Source of the DNA: Microcoleus sp. FACHB-672
Lineage (GTDB): Bacteria > Cyanobacteriota > Cyanobacteriia > Cyanobacteriales > Oscillatoriaceae
Assembly: GCF_014695725.1 (NCBI RefSeq)
Contig: NZ_JACJOU010000013.1
Span: forward strand, 186,001-250,000
DNA: 64,000 bases
Reading direction: 5' to 3'
Shown: in pieces, positions 48,228 to 56,773 of the stretch
How positions within the stretch are numbered: position 1 is the stretch's first letter
Layout of the letters: each line of letters opens with the position of its first letter
Notes under the pieces: model-generated
Seen by the model: only the letters and a program-made list of their open reading frames with translations
Database searches by the model: none
Told to the model about the DNA's origin: nothing
Position numbers and translations under genes: made by a program

Positions 48228-48751
48228 GATTAGAACTCTCTTTGTGCTTTAAGTCATATTTTTGTTAAGATGTCAACAGTAAGCGGTTAGGTTAATCACT
48301 CAGTAAATTCAGGTGTTTAACCCGCTTTGTTAAAGTTAAACCGCTACGGGAATTAGGCCGTAGTCCAAGGTGCCACTCTGCCGGGTGTCAGTCCCGCAGA
48401 AAGCAGTTTAATGCTTGGGGCGCAGGCAATGCTTCCACCCTTGGTCATGGAGAGCGCCTGTAGGCCGGCTTTTGTGAGGCGAGCCGGTCTTATCCAAATC
48501 TTTGATATCGGCACCGGCTGTGTAAGACTTAACCGACTTTTTGCAAGAGTGTCACAGCCGAAAGGTGCTCAAGGGCTAAAACAAAGGCAAAATGAATACT
48601 GGCTGGCAGGTTGGACTGGTTTTGTCAGAATCTTCAGTGTCGGTTAAATCGATTCGCAACAATTATGGCAACACAAGCATCCTAAATTAATAAAGAGCGC
48701 TGAACTAACCCAGCGCAGTAAATTTAATCGTAGTAAGAAAGGTAAATTGTT
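48228..48751 (+). other. Hairpin-rich leader upstream of the P-loop ATPase gene
   Basis: No gene seen. Stable stems: CTACGG/CCGTAG (48344-48363), CTGCCGGG/CCCGCAG with one bulge (48378-48399), AGGCCGGCT/AGCCGGTCT (48462-48490, one G-U), and GCGCTG/CAGCGC (48697-48716) shortly before the start. The density of stems over 370 nt suggests a structured 5' leader or small RNA. It does not match a riboswitch core that I know. Confidence 0.4.
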
Positions 48752-50110
48752 ATGGCATTGGATGTACGCAGATTTTATAAAGCTTGTAACCCCTCCAAAG
48801 CAATCGATATGAAAAATGCCGAAGAGGAGAAATACTACATAGATTTCTCCCCTGTGCGAGGCAGCAAAATTATCGAAGAAATCGAGCGCACCATCGCCAT
48901 TCTGCAAGCCGATGAGCCAACTTGCCAGTTGTTTAGCGGTCATATCGGCTGTGGGAAATCTACAGAACTGCTCAGACTCAGAACCGAATTAGAAGCACAG
49001 GGATTTCACGTCGTTTATTTCGAGTCCAATCAAGACTTGGAATTAGTAGACGTTGATGTTAGCGATATTTTGCTGATGATTGCTCGTCAAGTTAGTGAAA
49101 GTATTGAGAAACTGAAGATCGAGTTGAAACCAAAAGGCTTTAGATCTTTACTTAAAGGTGCAGCCGATCTTCTGCAAACCGAGATCGATTTAACCGCTGA
49201 AGCCTCGCTGCCGGGAGTGGGAAAAGTGCGTGCCGGCACAGATGGAGAGTTTTCACTGGCATTTGGAATTGGCAAGATCACAGCACAAGCCAAAGAAAGC
49301 CCCGATGTCCGCAGCCGGCTCAGGGAATACCTCGAACCGCGCACCAATAGCATTCTGCAATCAATTAACCAAGAACTTCTAGAACCGGCCATTCACTCAC
49401 TCAGACAGCGGGGAAGAGAAGGACTGGTGGTGATTGTCGATAACCTGGATCGGGTTGATCCGCGCCGGCTGCCATCTGGAAGAACACAGCCAGAATATCT
49501 CTTTGTTGATCGCGGTGAGCAGTTACGCAAACTCAACTGTCACCTGGTTTATACGATTCCCTTGGTATTAACTTTCTCCAATGATTACGGTTCATTGATG
49601 TCTCGCCTGGGGGGGGGTGTAGATGCTAAAGTCTTGCCAATGGTGCCGGCACAGCTATCCGATGGGCTGGACTGCACCGAAGGCGTGGCATTGCTGCGGC
49701 AAATGGTACTCGCGCGTGCATTTCCGGATGTCGAACCAGATCGACGCATTACTTTAGTAACAGAAATCTTTGATAGCCTTGATACCTTAGATCGGCTGTG
49801 CCGTGTCAGTGGTGGTCATGTTCGGAATTTATTAGGGCTACTCTATCGCTGTATTCAAAAAGGCGATCTACCCATCCCGCGTCAGCGGTTAGAAAGCGTT
49901 ATTCAGGAACGCTGCAACGAACTCTCGCGAGCAATTGAACCCGATGAATGGGAATTACTGCGTCAAGTGGCCCGAACAAAAAGCGTCAGGGGTGAAACAG
50001 AATATCAAATCTTGCTCCGCAGTATGTTTGTGTTTGAATACCGCAACGATCAAGGGCACTGGTACGACATCAATCCGATTTTGGCAGAAGCAAAAGAATT
50101 CAAGTCATGA
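48752..50110 (+). CDS. P-loop ATPase, first gene of a STAND/WD40 locus
   Basis: 452 residues. Walker A GHIGCGKST at 63-71, Walker B LVVIVDNLDRVDP at about 226-238, arginine-rich sensor regions near 260-300, and a C-terminal winged-helix-like part (about 385-452; EWELLRQVARTKSVRG). The N-terminus has DFSPVRGSKIIEEIERTIAI before the P-loop. No effector domain is fused. It resembles cyanobacterial P-loop NTPases that sit next to STAND proteins; its role is unknown but probably switch-like. Its stop overlaps the next gene by 4 nt (ATGA), so the pair is translationally coupled. RBS AAAGG precedes the ATG. Confidence 0.85.
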   Translation: MALDVRRFYKACNPSKAIDMKNAEEEKYYIDFSPVRGSKIIEEIERTIAILQADEPTCQLFSGHIGCGKSTELLRLRTELEAQGFHVVYFESNQDLELVDVDVSDILLMIARQVSESIEKLKIELKPKGFRSLLKGAADLLQTEIDLTAEASLPGVGKVRAGTDGEFSLAFGIGKITAQAKESPDVRSRLREYLEPRTNSILQSINQELLEPAIHSLRQRGREGLVVIVDNLDRVDPRRLPSGRTQPEYLFVDRGEQLRKLNCHLVYTIPLVLTFSNDYGSLMSRLGGGVDAKVLPMVPAQLSDGLDCTEGVALLRQMVLARAFPDVEPDRRITLVTEIFDSLDTLDRLCRVSGGHVRNLLGLLYRCIQKGDLPIPRQRLESVIQERCNELSRAIEPDEWELLRQVARTKSVRGETEYQILLRSMFVFEYRNDQGHWYDINPILAEAKEFKS

Positions 50111-53100
50111 TGCAGCCGAACCAAGATGAAGAAGTTGTGGCCGGTAACGAGGGTTCATTGCAAACCCTCTACCGCGCAATCGCACTCAGTGAAGATCAAT
50201 TTTCACTGATCTTAGTGTGCTGCAACTATGAATCTTTGCGTGAGCGTATGGTTCGGCTGCTGCGAATACTATGTGGCATAGAAATACCAGAACTTGTCTT
50301 AGGGGAGACAGTCCAGACACTTTATAGCCCGATCCAAGCCGCATTCGGCAGCGCTCAGCCACCGGCATTGATGGTATTTGGCTTAGATGGGGTGAGAGCA
50401 ATTGAGCAAGTGCTAACCTCAATGAATGCTGACCGGGAGGAGTTTCGCAAACACTGCCATTTTCCGCTTTTATTATGGGTTAATGATGAAATTCAGCCCA
50501 AGATGATTCGGCTAGTACCTGATATTGAAAGCTGGCTAACAACGGTTGAATTTGCGCTACCCACGAACGAATTAATTGATTTTTTACGACACAAAATTGA
50601 GCGAATTTTTAGTGCAGTTTTAGAAACAGGCGCTAGCAACTTTTTGTCCAATTGCCACCTCCTAGGTAAGCGCAGTTGCTTAGAGTTTCAGTCAGCTTTG
50701 AAAGATTTGCAACGGCGTGGAATTCAGTTAGATTCAGCGTTAGAAGCTGGTGTGAAATTTGTTCTGGGTCGAGATGCTTACGCGCGTGATCTCATTGATG
50801 ACGCAATCGAGCATTACCAAAAAAGTTTAGCCTTTTGGCAAACGCCTAGGGAAGAGGAGTCGGCAGGGACATCTGCTGAAAGTTGTTCCCTGCAACCGGC
50901 TCCTTATTTAGAGCGACAGGGTGTTTTGCTGTTTCATATCGGACTGTGCTATCGCCGCACTGCTGATCGGGTGCCGGCCCAAAAGCGCAGATACTGGCAA
51001 CAATCCCGACGTTATTTCCAACAGTGTGTAGATATCTTGGAGCGAGCAGGACGTCCAGATTTAGTTGCACAGTTTATTAGCCACCTTGGAGAAGTTTTGC
51101 AGCGATTATCTGCTTGGGAATCGCTAGAAGTCCTGGCCCACAGATCCCTGCAACTCCATCAGATGTTTGGCAATTCCATTCAGTTAGCCCAAGATTATGC
51201 GTTTTTCGCAAAATCTGCCCTGCGACACGCTCGATGGGAAGACGCCAAACAACAAGCTGAACTCGCACTGCAAATCTTAAACGATGTTGTCGGCCAAACT
51301 CAAAATCCAGAGTTATTTCCCTTACTTTGGAGGCAAGTTTGCCAATTATTTCTCGTGAAAGCGCAGCGGCATTTGGGGCAGCGACAAGAAGCGCATAACA
51401 GTTTAGAAGAGATTGCTTTTGAAATGACAACAGCGATTAGTGAAAGTGAGCCTCGATATGACCCCCTCCGCTACATTCGATTTTTGGAAATATTGCGCTC
51501 GCTGTACTTTGAAGAAGGTCACTATCGAGCGGCATTTTGGATTAAGCAACAACAGCGTTCTATTGAGCAGCAATATGGGTTACGGGCTTTTATTGGGGCT
51601 GGCCGGCTCCAACCTCAACAACCGGCAATTAATCTAGCAGCAGTGGTAGAATCGGCACATCAAGGCACCGTTGCCTGCGAAATTATAGCGTCTGGCCGGC
51701 AACAGGATGTCAATCGTTTAAAAACCAGAATTAGCAGCCCTCAGCATAAACTGACGGTGATTCACGGGCAGTCTGGTGTTGGCAAAACTTCGATTATTAC
51801 TGCCGGCTTAGTTCCTGCTCTTAAAGAAAGTTGTATTCGCACGCGAGACGCCTTGCCGGTGGTGCTGCAAGTTTATAACGATTGGGTCAGCAAATTAGGC
51901 CGGCAGTTATCAGATGCGCTCTTAGAAATTAAAGGTATTCAATTTAACGAGCCGCTGGATTCTCCCTTGGCAATTTTGGAATTATTGCGACAAAATGCAG
52001 AACGCAATCTCTTAACAGTCTTAATCTTTGACCAATTTGAAGAATTTTTCTTTACAAATAAATCTCAATCTGAAAGACAGAAATTTTATACTTTTTTAAA
52101 CGAGTGCCTAAATATTCCTTTTGTGAAAGTCGTGCTGTCCATGCGGCAGGATTACTTACATTATCTATTGGAATGTACTCGCCTCACCAGGCTGGATGCT
52201 ATTGATAACGATATTCTCAGTAAAGAGACTCTTTATTATTTAGGAAATTTTACGCCGGCAGATGCGAAAGCCGTTATCCAAAGTTTGACGCAACGCTCCC
52301 GATTTTATTTAGAGCCGGCCTTAATTGAGCAAATCGTGCAGGATCTAGCGGGAGAAAGTGGCGAGGTTCGCCCTATAGAGTTACAGGTAGTGGGTGCCCA
52401 ACTGCAGGCGCAAAATATTACAACACTAGCGCAGTACCTGCAAAAAGGGCCGAAAGCAAAATTAGTTGCAGAGTTTTTAGAAGAAGCCGTCAAAGACTGC
52501 GGCCCAGAAAACGAAAATATTGCCCGAATGGTGCTGTATTTTCTCACCGATGAAAACGACACCCGCCCCCTCAAAACTCGCGCTCAATTAGCGGATGATT
52601 TAGCAGCAGAACCCGAAAGATTAGATTTAGTATTAGAAATTTTAGTTCAATCTGGAATCGTTTCCTTATTAAAAGAAGTCTCGGTAGATTTTTATCAACT
52701 CGTTCACGATTATTTAGTTAGTTTAATTCGTCAGCGCCAACACCCGCAACTGCAAGCAGAACTGCGATTAACAAAAGAACAGCTCAGACAGGCACTGTCT
52801 CAAGAACAGCAAGAACGAAATCGGGCAGAAATTGCGGAAATTGAAGCACTTTCTTCATTATCTCAAGTCTTACTGCTATCACATGATCAACTCGCAGCAT
52901 TAGTCGCCAGCGTCAAAGCCGGCAGACAATTGCAACAGACACACGCCCCCCTAGACGTTAAACAGCGAACAGTCGAGATATTGCGGCAAGCTATCTCAGA
53001 AGCGCGAGAACGCAATCGCTTGCAGGGACATCAAAATTGGGTAACTCAGCTCAGTTTCAGCCCTAATGGCCGGCTGCTAGCCTCTGGGAGTGGGGATGGA

Positions 53101-54873
53101 ACGGTGAAACTGTGGCAACTTGACGGCAGCCAAATCCTAAGTTTTCAAGGCCATAGCGATTGGGTAAATAGTGTCAGTTTCAGTCCAGATAGTCAAATTA
53201 TTGCCTCTGCCAGTTGGGACAAAACAGTGAAACTTTGGCAGCTAGATGGCACTGTGATTACCACTTTTAGAGGCCACAGTGAGCGCATCTTTAGCGTGTG
53301 TTTCAGCCCGGATGGCCAGACGATTGCTTCTGCCAGTGAGGACATGGCGGTGAAACTGTGGCAGCGGGATGGAACTTTGCTAACCACCCTCACGGGACAT
53401 CAAGGTTGGGTGAGTGGCCTGAGTTTTAGCCCGGATGGCCAGATAATTGCTTCTGCCGGCACAGATAGTACCGTGAAACTGTGGCAACTTGACGGCACAT
53501 TACTAACCACCCTCAGCGGTCATGGCGACCGAGTTTGGAAGGTGAGTTTCAGTCCTGACGGGCAATTGCTGGCTTCCGCGAGTGCCGATAAAACCGTCAA
53601 ACTTTGGCGAAGGGATGGGACATTGCTGGCTACAATTGCCGGCCATAGTGATTGGGTTTCCAGCGTCGGTTTCTCTCCAGACGGGGAGATACTAGCCACC
53701 GGCAGTTGGGATAAAACAGTGAAACTTTGGCAGCTAGACGGAACCGCTATCGCCACTTTTAAGGGTCACACTGACAAAGTTAATAGCGTGCGGTTTTCGC
53801 CAGATGGGGCGATCCTGGCTTCTGCCGGCGCAGATACCACGATTCGGCTATGGCAGATTGATCTGGCTTGCCGGCGCAATATCGCTCATCTAGATCGGGT
53901 GATGAGTGTGGGTTTCTCTCCAGATGGCAGGACACTCGCCACTGCCGGCTTTGATAAAATGATCAATCTCTGGCGTCTGGATGGCACACTTCTAGCAACG
54001 CTTGCCGGTCATAACGACTGGGTGAAGCGCGTCTGTTTCTCCCCAGATGGGCAGATTTTGGCGTCTGCAAGTGCGGATAGAACCGTGAAACTGTGGCGTG
54101 TTGATGGCACACTCTTAGCAACGCTTACCGGCCATCACGATTGGGTCGGTGGCGTCTGTTTCTCGCCGGATGGTGAGATTTTGGCGTCTGCGAGTGCGGA
54201 CAGAACCGTGAAATTGTGGCGTCTTGATGGCACACTGCTGGTTACCCTGAGAGGTCACACAGACAACGTTTGGAGTGTATGTTTTTCACCGGATGGCAAG
54301 ACATTAGCTTCTGCCAGTTGGGATTCTACGGTTAAGCTGTGGAACCTGGAAAGCCTGGACGCTGTAGAGCCGGTTTTGACAACGTTGCAAGGTCATAGCG
54401 ATCGCGTCTGGGATGTGAGTTTTACCCCGGATGGCCAGATTTTGGCCTCTGCCAGTTGGGACAAAACTGTTAAGCTTTGGCGTTTGGATGGAACGCTCTT
54501 GCAAACCTTTGAGGGACATCGAGATTCAGTTTTGAGTGTGAGTTTTAGTTCAGACGGCCAGATTTTAGCCTCTGCCGGCGCAGACAAAACTATCAAACTA
54601 TGGCTTTTAGATGGGACAGAACTGCAAACTTTGCGGGGTCATAAGGATACGGTTTCACAAGTAAGTTTTAGTCCAGACGGCCAAAGTTTGGCCTCTGCCG
54701 GCGCTGATAAAACGGTGAAACTCTGGAGTCTTGATCGCCTAGAACCCGAAGCTTTGGATCTTGATGAGTTACTGCTGCACGGTTGCAATTGGCTCAGTGA
54801 CTATCTAAGAACCAATCCCAATGTGAGTGAGAGTGAGCGACATTTGTGTGAGGGAATGGCAAACGAGACTTAA
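50107..54873 (+). CDS. STAND NTPase with 14 WD40 repeats (soluble paralogue)
   Basis: 1588 residues. Order: N-terminal domain (about 15-175) of alternating strands and helices resembling an NTPase but with no Walker A (FSLILVCCNYESLRERMV); TPR-like helices (about 205-480); linker YGLRAFIGAGRLQPQ; STAND NTPase with Walker A GQSGVGKTS (about 554-562), Walker B TVLIFDQFEEFF and RLDAIDNDILSK; winged-helix segment; short coiled coil (about 880-970); 14 WD40 repeats (about 972-1545), enough for two seven-bladed propellers; and tail LLHGCNWLSDYLRTNP ... LC. STAND proteins are oligomerising switches; WD40 is the likely sensor. No caspase, TIR, nuclease or other effector is recognised. Confidence 0.92.
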   Translation: MMQPNQDEEVVAGNEGSLQTLYRAIALSEDQFSLILVCCNYESLRERMVRLLRILCGIEIPELVLGETVQTLYSPIQAAFGSAQPPALMVFGLDGVRAIEQVLTSMNADREEFRKHCHFPLLLWVNDEIQPKMIRLVPDIESWLTTVEFALPTNELIDFLRHKIERIFSAVLETGASNFLSNCHLLGKRSCLEFQSALKDLQRRGIQLDSALEAGVKFVLGRDAYARDLIDDAIEHYQKSLAFWQTPREEESAGTSAESCSLQPAPYLERQGVLLFHIGLCYRRTADRVPAQKRRYWQQSRRYFQQCVDILERAGRPDLVAQFISHLGEVLQRLSAWESLEVLAHRSLQLHQMFGNSIQLAQDYAFFAKSALRHARWEDAKQQAELALQILNDVVGQTQNPELFPLLWRQVCQLFLVKAQRHLGQRQEAHNSLEEIAFEMTTAISESEPRYDPLRYIRFLEILRSLYFEEGHYRAAFWIKQQQRSIEQQYGLRAFIGAGRLQPQQPAINLAAVVESAHQGTVACEIIASGRQQDVNRLKTRISSPQHKLTVIHGQSGVGKTSIITAGLVPALKESCIRTRDALPVVLQVYNDWVSKLGRQLSDALLEIKGIQFNEPLDSPLAILELLRQNAERNLLTVLIFDQFEEFFFTNKSQSERQKFYTFLNECLNIPFVKVVLSMRQDYLHYLLECTRLTRLDAIDNDILSKETLYYLGNFTPADAKAVIQSLTQRSRFYLEPALIEQIVQDLAGESGEVRPIELQVVGAQLQAQNITTLAQYLQKGPKAKLVAEFLEEAVKDCGPENENIARMVLYFLTDENDTRPLKTRAQLADDLAAEPERLDLVLEILVQSGIVSLLKEVSVDFYQLVHDYLVSLIRQRQHPQLQAELRLTKEQLRQALSQEQQERNRAEIAEIEALSSLSQVLLLSHDQLAALVASVKAGRQLQQTHAPLDVKQRTVEILRQAISEARERNRLQGHQNWVTQLSFSPNGRLLASGSGDGTVKLWQLDGSQILSFQGHSDWVNSVSFSPDSQIIASASWDKTVKLWQLDGTVITTFRGHSERIFSVCFSPDGQTIASASEDMAVKLWQRDGTLLTTLTGHQGWVSGLSFSPDGQIIASAGTDSTVKLWQLDGTLLTTLSGHGDRVWKVSFSPDGQLLASASADKTVKLWRRDGTLLATIAGHSDWVSSVGFSPDGEILATGSWDKTVKLWQLDGTAIATFKGHTDKVNSVRFSPDGAILASAGADTTIRLWQIDLACRRNIAHLDRVMSVGFSPDGRTLATAGFDKMINLWRLDGTLLATLAGHNDWVKRVCFSPDGQILASASADRTVKLWRVDGTLLATLTGHHDWVGGVCFSPDGEILASASADRTVKLWRLDGTLLVTLRGHTDNVWSVCFSPDGKTLASASWDSTVKLWNLESLDAVEPVLTTLQGHSDRVWDVSFTPDGQILASASWDKTVKLWRLDGTLLQTFEGHRDSVLSVSFSSDGQILASAGADKTIKLWLLDGTELQTLRGHKDTVSQVSFSPDGQSLASAGADKTVKLWSLDRLEPEALDLDELLLHGCNWLSDYLRTNPNVSESERHLCEGMANET

Positions 54874-55587
54874 AAGCGTTTTGCCATTGAACGGATACCG
54901 TATTTGACGTGAGAAATAAGTTATGAGACGTAAACCCGTGAATGCTGTGTAACCTTTTTACCTTCATACCGGCAACCCGCTTAAACGTAAGGTTGCCGGT
55001 GGCAGAACTCCCCATCGCCACGCGAATGCAGAGCGAGCGAGTTCTGTAATTACGGAACAGTTGCTCAACCGTCCTGATGTTCGGTCGGTGCCTTTGTTTA
55101 CAGGCACCACCGGCTGCCGGTTGCCGTCTTACGTCTAAATGCTTCGCACTCCAATCCTGATCAGGGTTGGAGACAGCAGATACGCACGTTGGAGCGTTGC
55201 CGACTGTACTCTTTCAGTACAGTGCCTATTATCCGTTGCCGGGAGTGTCATAGTTACTACGCTATCTTTCGCCAGAAGAGAGACAATGGAATTAGGTAGA
55301 AAAAGTTAATATATTTTACCAGAGCGTTCTCGGTAATTTTCCCGATTTGTTGTCGTTGTTGAAGATAGTAATGCGAGGGGACACGTAAAAAAAAGTAAAA
55401 GACAAAGTGAGGGAATATTTAAGGCATCTTTCAACTTTAGGGCTTCAGTAGCTGTTGGCATCAAGCAATCTTTGGAAAACCCAACGAATCTACTAAATTA
55501 ATAAAAAGACTGAGAAAAGCCATGAAGAATCAAAAACCAAGGGCACAGCCTCTATCCGTTTTTCGCACAAAGAAGGAGATCGTTAAT
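54874..55587. other. Spacer between STAND gene and small secreted protein gene
   Basis: No supportable gene. Most of it is the structured block listed at 54968-55256. The rest (55257-55587) is AT-rich and probably the promoter of the small secreted protein gene. Confidence 0.5.
54968..55256. ncRNA. Structured non-coding block, possible small RNA or IS-derived RNA
   Basis: Four strong stems in 260 nt: ACCGGCAACC/GGTTGCCGGT (54968-55000, 10 bp perfect), GGTGCCT/AGGCACC (55087-55108), CTCCAATCCT/AGGGTTGGAG (55149-55172, one G-U), and ACTGTACT/AGTACAGT (55203-55223, 8 bp perfect). The word GTTGCCG recurs four times. The right end GGGAGTGTCA recalls right ends of IS200/IS605-type elements, whose 3' RNA is highly folded, but no tnpA or tnpB is present. 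Could be a TnpB-guide-RNA relic, a small RNA, or simply a repeat. Confidence 0.35.
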
Positions 55588-55824
55588 ATGCGAAAGCAAA
55601 TAGTTAGTTTGATGATAGCGCTGCCGATGCTGCCCTGGCTGGGTGTGGAGCGGAGCTGGGCCGGCAATAGTAAGATGATCATGTTGGACAGCTCGGTTTT
55701 GCAATCAATAGCAAGAGTCGGTAAAGACAGCTTCAATTTTCCTCTGCCCATTTTGTCGGCACCCGTGGCAACTGGGCGGAAAACAAGAGAGTGCCGTTTA
55801 TTGGGGATAAATTGTGATATCTGA
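55588..55824 (+). CDS. Small secreted protein, 78 residues, function unknown
   Basis: ATG 55588 follows AAGGAG with 9-nt spacing, the best ribosome-binding site of this region; the longer frame from 55522 has none. Signal peptide MRKQIVSLMIALPMLPWLG with likely cleavage after SWAG. The mature part is about 50 residues, ends TRECRLLGINCDI, and has two cysteines eight apart that could pair. I do not recognise the family. It lies between the two STAND genes on the same strand. Confidence 0.6.
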   Translation: MRKQIVSLMIALPMLPWLGVERSWAGNSKMIMLDSSVLQSIARVGKDSFNFPLPILSAPVATGRKTRECRLLGINCDI

Positions 55825-56773
55825 TGCGGCACGGGTTTCTCGTCAGTGAGTTTGTGGTGGTGAGTGAAGCAACGAACCTAACCTAAGTGGAAAAATTCAA
55901 TCGGTTAAAACTGGATAGACTAAGATGTGTTGAGGGTTCTAACTTCAGGATTGGTTTATGCAAAAAATTAGCAATTTTGAAGTAATTTTTGATTGCTGCA
56001 AAGTTAAAAAGTTATTTCAGGATTCAAGTCGGCTCTCTCTGAGATTGCGCCAACCGGCTGCCGGTTAATCCCAGCGCCAATCGGGTTGAGAGTGCAGTTA
56101 AACAATCGGCAGACTTTTTATACTAAGTTCTAAAATAGCCAGTCTGGAGTGTACCTCACTCGCATCCAAATCAAGACAGGAACAACCAACAAAGGCAGAA
56201 ACGGGGGAAGTGCGCTGATGAGCGGCTATCTATTTAATTTGTTGATTGAGATTAAGAGAAACTGTAGGGGCGTACCCACGTGTGCGCCCGCTTTACAGGC
56301 GATGGAGCGAGGAATTCGCAGATTTTAGTCCCCTCGCCGGCAAGACAAATTAAATGTGCTTTAGCTGATCCCTTTTTAGGGTGAATTTCGAGTTTACTCC
56401 CATCGGGCTAAAATGTTGATGGGCGTGCCGGCAAGAGCAGCCGAACTTACTTCTCCTCTCGCCCGGTGTTCGCAAAGCAAACCGGCAGCACTGAGTTTAA
56501 TTGCTGAAAAGCTGCAATCAAGAAACGCTGCAATGACTTGAGCTGAGCCAAATACAAAGATTGCACAGGCTAAACAAATCACTAAAATAAGTGGAACTTA
56601 TTGCCTGAACACACCAGTCACAAGGCGTGATAGGTAAAACAGGAAATTCAACGCGCTTTAGGCAGTATGTTGTTGTGGGAATAATAAAACATGACTGACC
56701 GCAGACCGAGCGAGCGCATACAAGGGGGGTGCTAACTTCAGATTAATTCGGTTTTGACAAAGGGATTTAAGGC
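55825..56773. other. Spacer upstream of the second STAND gene
   Basis: No gene that I would support in 949 bp; a 62-codon minus-strand frame with GTG start lacks a ribosome-binding site. Contains an AACCGG/CCGGTT hairpin (about 56053-56067) and the GGGCGTAC/GTGCGCCC palindrome at 56268-56289 (one mismatch). The second STAND gene has AAAGGGA about 12 nt before its ATG. Confidence 0.45.
56268..56289. repeat. Short interspersed palindrome
   Basis: GGGCGTAC pairs with GTGCGCCC (one mismatch) over a 6-nt loop, preceded by GTAGG. Similar in style to the elements at 9407 and 29880. Confidence 0.45.

Noticed and set aside
48343-48400. Cobalamin-riboswitch resemblance (GGTGCC, CCCGC words)
   Set aside because: The order of conserved blocks is wrong and no B12 box or B12-related gene follows.
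56394-56582. 62-codon minus-strand frame with hydrophobic start
   Set aside because: GTG start without ribosome-binding site and no family resemblance; hydrophobicity alone is weak evidence.
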